Assembly (NCBI GenBank): GCA_025618425.1
Contig: CM046845.1
Coordinates: forward strand, 8,938,083 to 9,002,082
Source of the DNA: Heliocidaris tuberculata
Taxonomy: Eukaryota; Echinodermata; Echinoidea; Camarodonta; Echinometridae
Direction: 5' to 3'
Length of the DNA: 64,000 nucleotides
The notes below the pieces were generated by a model. It was not told the DNA's origin. It did not search any database and saw nothing but the letters and a program-made list of their open reading frames with translations. Positions 1-12,800 of the stretch are shown piece after piece (positions within the stretch are counted from its first letter, which is position 1; the number at the start of each line of letters is the position of its first letter). Position numbers and translations under genes: made by a program.

Positions 1-57
1 GGCCCCGCATTGTCAAATGAAGAGGAACATCGAAGTTGCAAAAAGTTGCAAAAAGCT

Positions 58-233
58 AAATTGTCAATATGTGACTGCGCCATTAAGCCAAAAAGAAGGA
101 GAAAAGGCCTAATCGGCTGTGAATCGTAATGATGTCACAATAGTCGCACGACTGGCCACCAACATGGTAGCCGATTTGGCCTCAGTTTTCTCCTTCTTTT
201 TGGCTTAATGGCGCAGTCACATATTGACGATTT
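58..233. repeat. Short foldback (inverted repeat) with ~62 bp arms
   Basis: The arms at about 58-119 and 171-233 are near-perfect reverse complements, sharing the words TGACTGCGCCATTAAGCC and AAAAAGAAGGAG. About 50 bp of unrelated sequence separates them. The right arm runs directly into the terminal inverted repeat of the larger element starting near 228. It may be part of that element's neighbourhood or a separate small non-autonomous transposon. No coding potential. Confidence 0.75.
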
Positions 234-2117
234 AGCCAGCGTATGCCCGAAGTATCAAAATTTATCTAAAACGCTGGCATATACGCTGAACTATCGATGT
301 TTTTTGGCGTATACATAACGTATTAGTAACTTATATAGAACGTTTCGATAACTTATACAAACGAATACGTAGCGTGTTGCCGGCGTTCACAACTTACGCC
401 CAACGACAGTCTAACTTATACATAGCGTTGGCGATTTATGCCGACGTATGAAAAAATTTGGTGAATACGCTGGCGTACGTTGAATAAGTTATGGGTAAGT
501 TTTGTATAAGTTAAGAGCACGCTGAAGCACGCTGGTATGCGTTGTAGTACGGCGAGGTCGTCGAAAATTGTTTGTGCATGCACAAAAATTTTCGACGTAT
601 GCCAGCGTATGGCTCATAATCGTCCCACATACGCGGGCCATAAGTTGTAGGTAAGTAACTGTTATGCGATCGTTGACGAACGTTCACATACGTTACTTGT
701 AAGTTACTCATAAGTCAAAATACGTCGAGATAATGTCTAGCGTATCCAAAACTTATTGCTAACCTATGAGTAACGTGCTTTGAACATATGTGTAACGTAT
801 ATCGAGCTTATCTCCAACGCATATTGACGTATTATGTAGACTTATTTGACGTGTTCCGGACGACCACAGAACTTACTGAACGTGTTTCTAACTTACAGCT
901 ACCGTTATAATGGCGTATTGGCAGCGTACTTCGAAGTTTTTTTTCGGCATGACGGTGATGTTGATACGGTGATGTTGATACTGCGATGTCCAGTGCGGTT
1001 ATGATTTGAATCGTTGTTGTTGTTGATTGGTGTTAAATGGCAATCAGTCCATTTTAAATTGTTATCGCCAACAGTATTTTTTAGTTATTTTTCTTTCACA
1101 GACATAATATTTCAATCATATAAGTTATACAGTTTAATGCTCTCAAATCGTCAAGCGGCAGCCTTTTTATAGGCTACGACACGTGATCGTCGGCGATACG
1201 CTGCTGCGCTCTATACATAAGTTAGATTATAAGTTATCGAGACGTTCTATATAAGTTACTACAATACGTTATGTATACGCCCAACTCGTTATGAATACGC
1301 TATGTATACGCCCAGAATTGAAAAAAACTTTGTGCGGAACACGTCAAATACGTACATACGTCAATATGCGTTTGACAGGGTGTTCAGACACAAAAAAATT
1401 TATACCAAAACGGTATAGCTATACGATGTATTTATATATCTGAACGCCAACGAAACGTCGTATAACGAAACGTCATATAACGAAACTAGGGTCAGAGCAT
1501 CGTTTCGAACTAGAACTTTATAACGAATCACTTTCCGTGTGTCTGAACGTATGGCGATTATAGAACGGTATAATTGGGCGGGGCTTAACGTGAGCGCGCG
1601 CGAAAGGTGACATTAACAGGGGGCAGGGGCAGTGGAATACTAGCTGCGCATCTATACGATGTTTTTTTTCTAATCGGTCGAGATATGTGTCTGAACGGTC
1701 CGTAGGCTATACGATGAAAATTTTATACGACCTTTCTTTACCGAGTTTCGGTATAAACGTTTTGTGTCTGAACAGGGGGTAAGATACGTTCGATATAAGT
1801 TACACAAAGGTTCAAAGCACGTTACTCATAAGTTTTGGGTACGCTGGGCATTATCTCAACGTATTTCGACTTATGAGTAACTTACAAGTAACGTGTGTGA
1901 ACGTGTGTCAACGATCGCATAACTTACCTACAACTTATGATCCATACGTTGGCATACGTCGAAAATTTTTGTGCATGCACAAAATTTTGCGACGACCTCG
2001 CCGAACTACGACGTATACCAGCGTGCTCTTATTATACAATACTTACCGATAACTTATTCAACGTACGCCAGCGTATTCGCCAAATTTTTCCTAAGTCGGC
2101 ATACGCTGGCTAAAACG
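228..2117. mobile_element. 1.9 kb non-coding element with long imperfect inverted arms (foldback transposon)
   Basis: The two ends match as inverted repeats: TTTAGCCAGCGTATGCC at 231-247 and its complement ending near 2114. The arms (about 228-905 and 1195-2117) pair over long stretches. One example is the block with GCATGCACAAAAATTTTCGACG near 560-600 against 1955-2000. The arms are built from short related words such as AACTTAT, ACGTAT, CAGCGTA and TAAGTTA in both orientations. The middle (about 930-1180) is unrelated to the arms. No open frame resembling a transposase is present, so it would depend on an enzyme supplied elsewhere. The right arm is interrupted by another element at 1376-1779. 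Confidence 0.8.
1376..1779. mobile_element. ~400 bp MITE-like element nested in the larger foldback
   Basis: It starts with TGTTCAGACACAAAA just after 1380 and ends with the complement TTTTGTGTCTGAACA at about 1761-1775. Inside, TATACCAAAACGGTATA on the left pairs with TATACCGAGTTTCGGTATA on the right. It lies inside the right arm of the 228-2117 element, and the arm-type words resume on both sides, so this insertion is younger. No coding capacity. Confidence 0.7.
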
Positions 2118-4019
2118 CCAAGGTGTGACAGCTACATTAAAATACAATTTAAATTCGATGTTGATATTCATAATAATTATGATCACACGGGACCTCATGC
2201 ATGCAGATGCATTTGGCATTGTCTAAATGCTACACCTTATTCTATTGGATTAGATTTGTTTTTGTTTGTTCGTTTGTTGTTGTTTTTTTTCAAAATCAAG
2301 TCATAAGTCGGGTTATAAGGTGCACATGGTTGGATTGAATGTTTGAATTATCACCAGAGTTTGATGTTGTATTCGCAATAAACCTTGCATTGGCGGATCC
2401 ATGGTTTGCAGAAAAAATGGGGGTTGAAAATTTTCCCTCGGGAATGATTTCAGGAATCCAATCTATTCCTGCCAAAGCTCTCTTCAGTCGGGGCCGCAGA
2501 ATAATTTTCCCTCCAAATATAACTTTTTTCCGCTAACAGTTTTTTTTTTTTTTTTTTTTTCAAATGATATTTTTTTTCTCAAGGGGGAGGGTGCCCCTGG
2601 TTCTACCTGCCTTGGGTAGACCAACGATGAACATGACCATGATGACAATGCAAAATTATGATTTGCATTTTCACGCTTCAATGCAGTGAGACCCGGTGTA
2701 TTGACTTGCTAAATGTTTCGCTACGTGGACGCGTATACGCCCAAGAACCAACGGGTAGTTTGTTAACCGTGGAACCGGCTTGTCCCTGGATTAAACCTAA
2801 ATAAATGAAAGAATTAAGTGAAGTAGTCAACGTTCAAAGTTCCTAAACTAAAATATCTACTTCATAGTTCCGTTATAATGACAAATTAATTTTGTTGTGT
2901 TGAATGCATTTGTTTTTAGACATTAAAGTGATTGATTAACTTTGTGAAAAATTGTAAAATCAGCTCAAATGCCAGTGAATTGTGTGCAGTCCTCTAAATA
3001 CATATAATGGATATGTGAGAGTATGAGGGAAATCGCTAGCGCAAGTCGCTCGGCTTCTTCGCTGGGCTGCAGTCACAAAAACCAAGCACCAGCGCTTGGC
3101 GATTTCAGAGCGGGTTTCCAGGCCGTACGGTATTCTGTGATAGAGCGAGGTATGCCGACCGTAAGAGTTCTTTAGGGTTCGGTGGTACTCTATCCCGACA
3201 TCAATGTTCAATCGTAAATATCTTGATATATATACGACCGATCAGCTGATAAAACCCAGGAGATTCCTGTCTGAGCTAAAGGTTTGCAATTATGATTTCA
3301 GCATTAGCTGGAACAGTTTTTTTTTTTTCAATCCTGGGCAAAGTTAATCAATGCCTTTAAATGATTAAGTACTACTAACTTCAATTTAAAAAAAATCATT
3401 TTTAGTTTGACCTTCTGTATCATTCTTTTCAGATAATATCCTTTATCGTGAATATTTTTCTCCTCATATCCGAAAAAGTACTGATCTACAAGAGAGATAG
3501 TGGAGAGAGGGGGTATGTGTGTGTGTGTGTGGGGGGGGGGGGGGGTAAGCCACAATGATGTGAAATGAGTTCATTATACTAATTTTTGGTGAGGAAACAC
3601 AGAAGGGAAGTGATTCAACTTTTGTTTTCAGGGTCTGTATACAGTATTCGTAAGTGAATTTTGAGCCCCCTGTCAGTAACGGTGTCACGTTTAATCTCCT
3701 GCTAATGTCAAACAAAATGATAAATCGTGTATCATCACTGTTTTGTTAAATGTGTCGTCAAGGTTTTATGCAAGATATAATATTCAAGTTGGCGTTGTGC
3801 AATAGAACACTGATAGGAAAGCGAAGGGGAACTTATATCAAGTCAGATGTTCTACATGAAAGATAAAAGTACAGACATTTTAGAGACTTCATTGACAGAT
3901 ATGAAATGTTATTATTTTTCAGTAAGGAAGAGAGAGGGGAGAGGAAGAAGAAGAGAATAGAAAAGGGGAAGGAAATATAATGGAAAATCGGAAATAATAG
4001 AGAATCAGATATTATCTGT
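2118..4019. other. Non-coding stretch, no gene recognised
   Basis: It holds a poly-T tract (2539-2560), a second T tract (3317-3328), and a GT run passing into a long G tract (about 3516-3546). One 83-codon open frame on the minus strand (2960-3211) has no recognisable domain. The exons expected to follow the duplicated dipeptidase exon 1 at 4419-4576 were looked for here on the minus strand and not found. Confidence 0.5.
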
Positions 4020-4175
4020 TTATTTGTAACTATTTTAATAGTATATTGTGCCTATCATTGTTGAATTTTCATGTTTTTATGTTGTTAATATTTCTGTATA
4101 TTTCCACTGTATTTTATTCTGTCATTGTCATTTTGTATCAAATGTGGAATAAATTGAATTGAATTGAACTAGGAG
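4020..4175 (+). mobile_element. Possible 3' end of a non-LTR retrotransposon (LINE tail)
   Basis: The stretch ends with AATGTGGAATAAATTGAATTGAATTGAA, an AATAAA signal followed by a short tandem TTGAA-type tail. Such endings are typical of CR1/L2-like LINE 3' ends in marine invertebrates. A mirror-image example occurs near 59262. No reverse transcriptase frame is attached, so at most this is a 5'-truncated copy. The call rests on the tail alone. Confidence 0.35.
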
Positions 4176-4204
4176 TAAGAAAAGAGAAACAGTTAGGACG
4201 GCTA

Positions 4205-4345
4205 CGAAATGAGAGAGAGAAAGAGAGAGGGAGAGAGAGGAGGGAGAGAGAGGAGGAAAGAGAGAGAGAGGATGGGGGAGAGTGAGTGAGAGTGAGAATG
4301 GTTCATGGAGAGAAGGAGATAGGGATCAAGGCGAACGGTAATTGA
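4205..4345. repeat. GA-rich simple repeat
   Basis: Imperfect (AG)n and (GGGAGA)n purine tract. It lies just inside the first intron of the duplicated dipeptidase exon, as a similar GA-rich tract (16545-16890) lies inside intron 1 of the complete gene. Confidence 0.85.
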
Positions 4346-4418
4346 GACAGGAATAATATCAGAAGAGAGACGGGTAAGAATGCCCACCGATTCACCTAGA
4401 TACTTTAATCTGACCTAC

Positions 4419-4576
4419 CCGTCTATCAAAGGCACCTCCCTCATGTACTGCTTGGCGAGATCCGATGCCCTTTTGCTCTTGTTGTTTAACGACACGGGAA
4501 CGGCAATGGCGACGACGATGGCCACCACTAAGATCCCTGCGACTGTGGAGATGAGAATCAGACGACCACGCTCCAT
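4419..4576 (-). CDS. Duplicated first coding exon of a second membrane-dipeptidase gene (partial)
   Basis: The minus strand starts with ATG at 4576-4574 and reads MERGRLILISTVAGILVVAI, then an [12 protein letters not shown] hydrophobic run, and finishes EVPLIDG before a GTAGGT donor at 4418. Length (158 nt), phase and about the last 30 residues match exon 1 of the complete gene at 16996-17153. The membrane anchor (residues about 6-27) has diverged most. In the family VPLIDG leads directly into the HND zinc-binding motif, but no HNDLPW exon was found leftwards to position 1. The gene therefore either continues past the window edge, as intron 1 of the other copy is about 3 kb, or is a fragment left by an incomplete tandem duplication. 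The frame is intact, with no stop or splice defect. Confidence 0.75.
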
Positions 4577-4720
4577 GATCAACGATGGGGGGATTCGATC
4601 ACGATCAAGAATGGGTTATATACCAGTGATTTATCCAACCGTGTATTGTGCAGGAGATACGCCTCCGTATTGGTTCACCAACTTGCCACGAATGAGGATA
4701 ATCCGATTTTCAGCACTTCC
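4577..4720 (-). promoter_or_regulatory. 5' flank shared with the complete dipeptidase gene
   Basis: Upstream of the duplicated ATG, words such as TCGATCACGA, GAGTTATAT/GGGTTATAT, CCAGTGAT and GCCACGAATGA/GCCGCGAATGA recur in the same order as in 17154-17290. The duplication thus carried the 5' UTR and probably the proximal promoter. No TATA box or start site could be fixed. Confidence 0.4.
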
Positions 4721-4812
4721 CAGAGAACTGCCGAATATTCATGAGAGTGCTGTGGCGCCTGACCCAGTGAGAAAAGAGTAGGCGTTGGTCGGCACTGCGT
4801 GCGAGCCAATCA

Positions 4813-4951
4813 GGGGGGCGTTTCATCAAGTGTCTTGTCGGTGATTTTTACCGACAAATTTGCTCTCAGCCAATCAGATGCAAGGATTTCAATAGCTTAT
4901 AAGAGTTATTGCAACTTGTCATTGATGACAAGTTTTATGAAAGAGGGCCCT
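4813..4951. mobile_element. ~140 bp MITE, copy 1 (ends X and Y)
   Basis: It begins GGGGGGCGTTTCATCAAG (end X) and ends with a complement of GGGCCCTGTTTCATAAAAC (end Y). The core TTGCATCTGATTGGCTGAG (here reversed) is shared with copies at 12609, 30643 and 30832. Non-coding and non-autonomous. Confidence 0.8.
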
Positions 4952-6708
4952 GAATTCGAGATTCATCCAGAGTTTATCAAACTAGCATGGGACCTTCTTT
5001 GTTCGTGTTTAAAGGATTTATTATTATTATTATAGCGTGGAATTCTCTTCGAGAACCGCACCCACCCCCCCCCCTCCCTCTGTATTTGGTTATTGACGGG
5101 ATATCAAGGTAAATTTGTTGTAGAAAATTTAACTTTGAAAGAAAATTAGATAGAAAAAATAGAGATAGTGGCAGCATGAAGGGAGGGGGATATGGCAGCA
5201 CCCCCGGTCAGCTCCTGTACAAATATTTGGATCTGTGCTCAACTTGCTCAAATTTTCACCAAAACGATACATAAATCTCGGATTTCATTCCTGGGGGGCT
5301 TCTCCCCCTAAAACCCCACCGAGCGTCGATATAAAAATAAGGCAATGTATGATATTCATGTATTCAATCAAAAATATACACACATGTTCAATTTTAATGA
5401 AACTGAAATTGCAATGACATGTATACTAATCAAATATTAACATTTGATAAGTTAACAAGTTAAAAAAGATGCATGGTTTCCTCTGTCACATGTCTAATGT
5501 CATGAATGTGGTTATCCGACAGTATATAGTAACCAGTTCTCTCAAAATAGGTAATGTCGGTAAATAAAAGAGAAGCCCAATTTTCCGTACAAAATACTCA
5601 AACATGATTGCAAACTTCGAGATACATTGTGGACAAATAAAATCAACAAAGAGTCCAAGACCGGAAAGGAAGATGTGATTAATGATGTTCTTGTGTGCAG
5701 CAACTTATCTTACATTAAAGTTATTACTGTATTTAATACAGGTATAACCCGTATAAACCTATACATTAGTCTACTACAGGATGTACTATTCGCAATGCAA
5801 AGAGTAGACTGTTCACCGTTTTTTAGAAAAGAAAGACCGCTTTCTTGTGAGTAAAAAAAAAGTGATAAAAGCGATCTGTGCTAAACCATCCATAATTTAA
5901 AGATACACAATTATACATCATCGCCAAAATAACAAGTTGAAATTACCTTGCATAAAATTTGTAAAAAAAAAAAAAATTGTTCGATCCCGAAAACAAGTTT
6001 GCATTACGTAACACATTTACAATAATTTTACCTTTACGAAAATGAGCAATAATAATATTATACAAAAGCTTTATGCATGATTACCAAATAAAAATATTTT
6101 GGGCAAATGTTTATCTTAAAAAGTGTTTAATAAAAAATTTCTTCTATTAAAATTTACATCATATTCATATAAAAACGCAACACATCCCTACCTTTCGAAT
6201 GCTTCTTTTCAATATCTATAGGGTATAAGTCTAAAAGAAATTAAGCAGTTAAACCAGGATTCCAATGCCATACCTTTACATGTTTCTTAAACTGGTTCAA
6301 ATTGTTTCATACCCATAAGCTATAAGTCCTCTTCTTTGGCAGGAATTTCAGGAAAAGATAATCTCATTGATGCTTAAATCTTGATATAGCGATTGTCTGA
6401 GGCTTGTTGAACATATATAGCAACAACCGTGTTTTCTGATTATTTCAGAAGCAACATGACGTTAACGAAACTGAAACATTATCTAACGTCCCTATGAATG
6501 AACGAGCGTCCGTGCAGAAAAAAAGAGAAATATATACTGGGACAGCCCTATTCATATTTACATCATTTCTTATTCGAAAAAACGGAAATAAAGAAAGGTG
6601 TGATGACCCTGAGGGAATAGCTGTTTCAGCATTCATGTGACGTTGTTACGCATACCATAACCTCACTATTATAACATATAAAAAGGAGGAATGAATTTAT
6701 AAATGACT
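4952..6708. other. Intergenic stretch between the duplicated exon and the dipeptidase 3' end
   Basis: AT-rich sequence with an (ATT) run and a C tract near 5025-5080 and an A tract near 5962. No exon, repeat family or RNA gene was recognised. It should contain the 3' UTR of the dipeptidase gene just below 6709, but no clear AATAAA on the minus strand close to the stop was found. Confidence 0.5.
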
Positions 6709-6828
6709 TTAAAATGGTATGGGCACACCATACATGTAGCTACGGCATGTGTTGCTCTCCTCCTCCGGGATATCTCTGGGCAGGGTATTCTCGTAAGGTA
6801 GGGTGGTTTCACGCATCTGACGACTCAC
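6709..6828 (-). CDS. Dipeptidase exon 10 (C-terminus, stop)
   Basis: Acceptor TTTTCAG, stop TAA at 6711-6709. It encodes [20 protein letters not shown] and ends [15 protein letters not shown]. The NTCR and aromatic run correspond to the region before the GPI site in mammalian members. Here translation ends with no hydrophobic GPI-attachment tail. Confidence 0.88.
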   Translation of the reverse strand: MSRQMRETTLPYENTLPRDIPEEESNTCRSYMYGVPIPF

Positions 6829-9800
6829 CTGAAAACGAGAAAAAAAAAGATACAATCAAGATATAGAACAAATAGAAAATAGTCTATATAGACTTACTTG
6901 TATACAGTTTCAGGTCTTCTTGTAAACAGTTCAGCACACAGCAAATATTTGCATCGAAAGCCACACCGTCTCTCTGGGTTGCCAGTAAAGTTGGTAAATA
7001 TTCCTGGACTAATTTCGAAGGAGAACAAAGTTGCCATACTAGTTACATGCTTTCCCCGAGTCAAGAGAGGCAACTTAAGACACGAATGCGTTGCATAAGA
7101 CCAATATTTTCGAAAGAGGTGGAAGTGAAGTCTCCTTGATAGGGAGATCGACTGTCAGTAAGGCCTGTTATATAGCTCCATAGAAATTACCGTAGTAATC
7201 TAACAATATAGAGAAACATGAAATGAATGAAAATGAAAAAAAAAAAGTTTTTCATAGTGAAGATTTTCTATTTCATCTATAGATATGACAGAGAAAGAGG
7301 GATATCAGAGAGAGAGAGAGAGAGCTCACATTTCTGGTCATTAATACTTCGTTCAAATTCTTGAGTGTACAAAGGAAGTAAATAATCAAATTCATTTGTT
7401 TTACCTCCTCGGCCCTCCTGAAGACTCGAAGAAAGTTGTTACCGAGGGCGCCCTTCACCTGTTCTTCTGTCCAACTTCTTTGAAGGAGTTCAGTCACCAG
7501 GTCAGGAAACTTAGAGACATCTTCAAGGCCCTCAGGGACACTGTATTCACGGATAGACAAAAAGATTATTATATTATGGGAGGTGTGGTATAGTGATTCT
7601 TTTACTTGACTCTGAATCAAAGGGTCGAGGGTCGTGGTATAGTGGTTCTTTCACTTGACTCTGAATCAAAGGGTTTGGGGGTTCGAATCCCAGCCCGCCA
7701 CAACAGTTTTTGGGGGAAGACATGAACGCACGTTTGCCACTCTCCATCCAGGTGTAAATGGGTACCTGATATGCCAGAAAGGTACATTTGGCGGCTCAGC
7801 TATGACCGGGGTGCGCAAAAATGTTGGACCGCCAGGAGCGTCACGACGTGATGGACCAGAGCTCAATATAAAAAGCCACCACTGACATTGTTATTGTATA
7901 TAGAGGCAAAACATCACTTTTATTTTACTGCACTTCATAGATTTACAGATTTAACACAAAAAAAACCCAAAATACTCCATTAACAGATTTGTTAGATTTC
8001 AGAGGCAGATATTAATTGTTTGATTACTTGTGACCTTGCTTATTCAAAACAACTTTGTATTATAATTATTGTTCTATTTCTAGTAAACAAAACTGACTAT
8101 GTGTAGGCCTAATGTGAAATGTGAAATATGAAAATTAACCGAATTGAACCGAGCCGAAGTGAATTTAATTTTGATTTGATTTTCATATGATATTTGGTTT
8201 AGTTGATTTTGATTTGATTTTGAATTGATTTTGGTTTGAGTTTTATTTTCTAGTGAATACAATGCATTCTCCGTAAACCAAAACTTCTGACCATAAACTG
8301 AAATTTCTTTCCATCATAAATGGAGGGTTATCTTTTCGTGGTTCAGTAAAACAGAAACTAACATTTTCAAACAACGCATAATTGTGATAGAAATTCCGCA
8401 TTGTTAAAGATCACGAGAATATTACTTCATGAACAGACTTTCGCCTTTGTTTTAGGTCTATCAAAGATGTGAAAATGTTATCCGCCACAAAAAACAACAA
8501 CAATCAAACAAACAAACAAAACGAACCCCCCCCCCCAAAAAAAAAAAAAGACATGAAATAATATACGCACACATGCACACATGCACACTCAAATTTATTT
8601 GTCAGAAAACCCAACAATTTGTCAAGTTTATGAGCCCCTATTAACATATTCGGCAAATCAATGAAATTTATAATAATTTTCCCCTTTTTTAACTGCTTGT
8701 TGGTATATCTAGCCTTTCTGCTGGCTACATCATTCAATTCGATTCTATTGAACTTTACTTATCATCCATCATGAATAAAAACACATATAAACAGTATTGC
8801 ATTGGAATAGGAAAGAACAATAGACGAAAGGATACATTCAAAAAAAAAGAGGAAAATACATGTACGATAGAAGGCGCCTAGTATAATCGGCAAACACAGT
8901 CCCTCAACCTCCAACCAATCCATTCCAGTAAAAATTTCTGGGTTTGTCTGAATGTAACAAGACAAATCAAATTTATCATGAAACAAACTTACGTGTCAAC
9001 CCCGTCGTAATCGCTTCCAAAACCGACGCACTCCCAGCCACAAATGTCTCTGATATGATCCATGTGATCTGATTAAAAAATATATATTTATCTTTTAGAA
9101 AAAAAAATCACATTAAAATTGTGGAATATAAGAGAGAGAAGGTACCTGCTCCTGTACTGGCCTCCACTGGACAACATATCGATAAGATGGAGACAAAGGG
9201 ACACCTATCCCTACCCCTCGTCCAAACCAAGTGTGCCACGAGTGTATATGCACTGTGTAATCGTGTGCCCCCCCCCCCCCCCCCCCCTCCCCTTGGTCAG
9301 AGATCCCTGAATCCGCCACTTACAACCTAGTTTTAAATTTCTTTTAAAATACAATGGTACTTACCGGCAATTTGACCAAGGGTAGCATAGCTAGTGTCGC
9401 CTGTTACATTGCCAGGAGGACAGTTGATATATACCGTGTAGAAGTTCACCATTACGACTCCCTGATTTTCTTTCTAAAAGACACAACAGACGATGAATTA
9501 AAGAGAAACGAGTGTATTATCCATACTATTGTTTAATAGGTACGGCACTTTTGCATCTCTCAAGGTTCAGTGTTGAGCCTTTGTAATGGGGGTTGAGCCG
9601 CTTCATCCACGGGCCAGGATGCACATTTGCAACTTTTGCGCCCTCCTTACAGGATCCTTTAAAGATAACCTTCAGTCCCGGTCATGCGTTTACATGTGAT
9701 TATGCAATACAATTAAAAGAATGATTAAACACCTGTCTTTTCTAGAAATCAGGATTACTCTACTCAATAAATGGTGTTGGCACATACCACTCTCCTAAGA

Positions 9801-12800
9801 ACGCTATCCGGAGCGTTTCGGTAGTGGTTGCACAGTGCGTACGCCGAAGTGTGACTGAAGATGACGGGTGCCGACGTCACATCGAGAGCGTCATTCATTG
9901 TCTTTACAGAGACGTGGGAGAGGTCGACGAGCATGCCTAGGCGGTTCATCTCTCGAATGACGTCCTATATTTTTTATTTAATAATAGACAGTATGATATG
10001 TGTGTAGACAGAAAGATAAATAATTATTTGTGTAGATAGATACATACGTATTGATGTATACAGACAGACAGACAAATAGAGAGATACATGTACCTTGACA
10101 GACATACAGATGGGTTTTAAAAAGTAATTGAATGGACAGAAAGATATTCAAAACGAATTCGTTTGATATTTTCTAAATTATAGTCATTTCCCCCTTGTTT
10201 TCTCAGTCTCTTTCTCTCTTTCCCTCTCCCTTCTTACCCTCAACCTGTGTCTAGCAAAAATGCGTAGAAGTTGATTATTTTTTTAATCATGTAAATATTT
10301 TCTAATAGATTTATTTTCAATAAGCTTTATAAACGTTACAAGCGTACCTTGCCGAAATCAGTAAGTCCATTATGTTCGGGTACATCATTGTTGTCCTCCT
10401 TGTAGTTATCTGCCCTAGAGGTGTAGATAGATAGATAGATAGAATGATAGATAGACAAATAGATAGATAGATGAAAAGATAAAAGTAAGACATTAGAAAT
10501 GGAAAATAGTTATATATATTCTAATTATAAAGACCAAGCTATCTATTTCTTTTCGAGAAAAAAAATCCTTCCGAGGTGATTTTTTTTAATTTTTGATGTA
10601 TTATAATCTGACCTAGCGGTCTATCTTTACAAACTACATTACCGCATGTTCGATCCCGAGTTGTGTATGTCGGATGTTGACGTATTAAACATGTCGGTTC
10701 AGACGTAAATAATCACGTCTGATTGATACAAGTCTACAAAAATTCAGTCGTATACACACACTTACACACACGCGCGCACACAATTGTAGGTCCATAGCGT
10801 CCATACCATCCATACCATAGGTCCATACGAGCACACGCACACCCCCCCCCCCACACACACACACAACCTTCATTCCACAGACACACAAAGACACACACGT
10901 ACACGCCCTGAGGCGTATCCAGTAATTGATAAACAGGGGGCGGCGGAATTCTTACTACGGAGATGACGAGATGACAAGATAATTCCTCGTCTTCTCGACC
11001 TTTTTTGGTCCGAGAAGGAGAGAAGGCGAGATCCGGCCTATCGTCATCTCGACTTCTTGAGTCCAGGAAGGTGAGAAGGTGAGATTCGGCATCTCGTCTT
11101 CTCGACATATGGGGTGCAAGAAGGCGAGAAGGTGAGATTTCAAAACTCGTCATCTCGACTTCTTGGTATGAGAAGTCGAGAAGACGAGATTGTCTCGCCT
11201 TCTCATCTTCTCATACCCAGAAGTCGAGAAGACGAGATTCCGGATTTCACCTTCTCGCCTTCTTGGACCAAAAAAGGTCGAGAAGGCGAGATGCCGGATA
11301 TTGCCTTCTCGCCTTCTCGGACCAAAAAAAGGTCGAGAAGACGAGGAAATATCTCGTCATCTCGGTGGCACTTTTAAGCTTCCGTATCTTACCAAGGTGT
11401 ATTACAGCTGTGTGTGACCGTCATGTATCTGGTCCCAAGATCGTACAGCATGCGCAGTGATGCCATGCTGCTATCAATGTTATGTCCCCCCTCAACGCCT
11501 ATGAGAGATGCTATCTTCCCGTTGGCAAATGAATCTTCAATTCCTGTGAGTTGATAGGCAATACAATACAAGATTCGATAAATTGCAGTATGGTCTAATC
11601 TGTACATTGATTCGTCCAGTGCCCAATTCGACCTATCCCATTCTGTCTACAGTCGGAACTACTATAATGTGGTCGTAAGCCCGGCTCATGCGAGACGTCA
11701 TTATTCACTCCATTAACCTGCATGCACGGTTGTTGTACTTCTACTCTAAGAAAAAAAATCGAACCGGGTCAATTTTACTTTCTCAGCGTAGGAACAGCGC
11801 AACCATGCATGCAAATAAATGAGTGAATATGAGCGCATAGAACTTCTGTGAGGCAACTTCTGACTCGTTCCAACGCGAGCGTTGGGCCTTTTGTTCATGT
11901 TCGCACCTACTGAACTGAACTATAGTTCGAGTGATCAACGCGGTCCTTACGTCGGCAAATGACGCCACGTGAGAGGCGTACGTCATCTCGATTGCGTTAG
12001 TACATGCGCTAAACGAGCCCTGAGGAGGCAATAATATCAACCCATACGCCAGTTATTAAAAGTATTGTTTACACTGCTCATTTTGCAAATCAATTTGTGA
12101 ACGCTTCATCAGTCAGACCCAACTCCGGAAAACCGAGCACAGGTATATACTCCGAAAACGACGTATGAATATAGAGCCCTCATCGTTCACTGCGAGGCAG
12201 TGTGTACAAAAGGCATGGGGAAATTCTTGCCAAGTCAACCTGCCAACGATATATGTATTTTTAAAAATAATGCTGCGTGTCAAATATCTTCAAAATCCTT
12301 GAATGATTCGTCATATGAAATTACTTTCAAAGGACAAACATTTGAAATAAATATATCCGCAGCATTATTTTTGAAAAATATATTATTAACAGCAGGTCGA
12401 CATTGCACGATTTTCCACATGCCTTTTGTACACGCTGTCTTGCACTGAACGATGAGGGCTCTATGTTCATCTTGCTTCATACGCCGTTTTCGGCGTATAT
12501 GCCTGTACTCGGTTTTACGGAGTTGGGTCTGACTGTTCATGAAGCGCAAAGTCACTGACGTCAGCAAAGGACGCCTCGTGTGAGCCGGGCTATGCCTGTA
12601 GCTCCCCAGGGCCCTGTTTCATAAAACTTGTCATCAATGACAAGTTGCAATAACTGTTATAAGCTACTGAAATCCTTGCATCTGACTGGCTGAGAGAAAA
12701 TTTGTCGGTAAAAATCACCGATAAGACACTTGACGAAACGCCCCCACTCGTCATTTTTCCTGACGTAGGACTGCGTCAGCGACCGTTGCGGCCTTTGACG

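Noticed and set aside
2960..3211. 83-codon minus-strand frame below the duplicated dipeptidase exon
   Set aside because: It has none of the dipeptidase motifs (HND, EGGH, DLSH) and no homologue that I recognise.
7630..7702. Functional tRNA-Gln(CTG) gene
   Set aside because: Anticodon stem-loop and B box are present, but the acceptor stem does not pair and the sequence runs on into a SINE body.
10734..11460. Several overlapping open frames of 60-140 codons
   Set aside because: They lie in CA-rich and TCTCG-word repeats; frames on both strands repeat the same short peptide words.
12102..12546. Long hairpin as a microRNA precursor
   Set aside because: The hairpin is about 445 nt with conserved outer ends and further inverted flanks, which fits a transposable element rather than a pre-miRNA.
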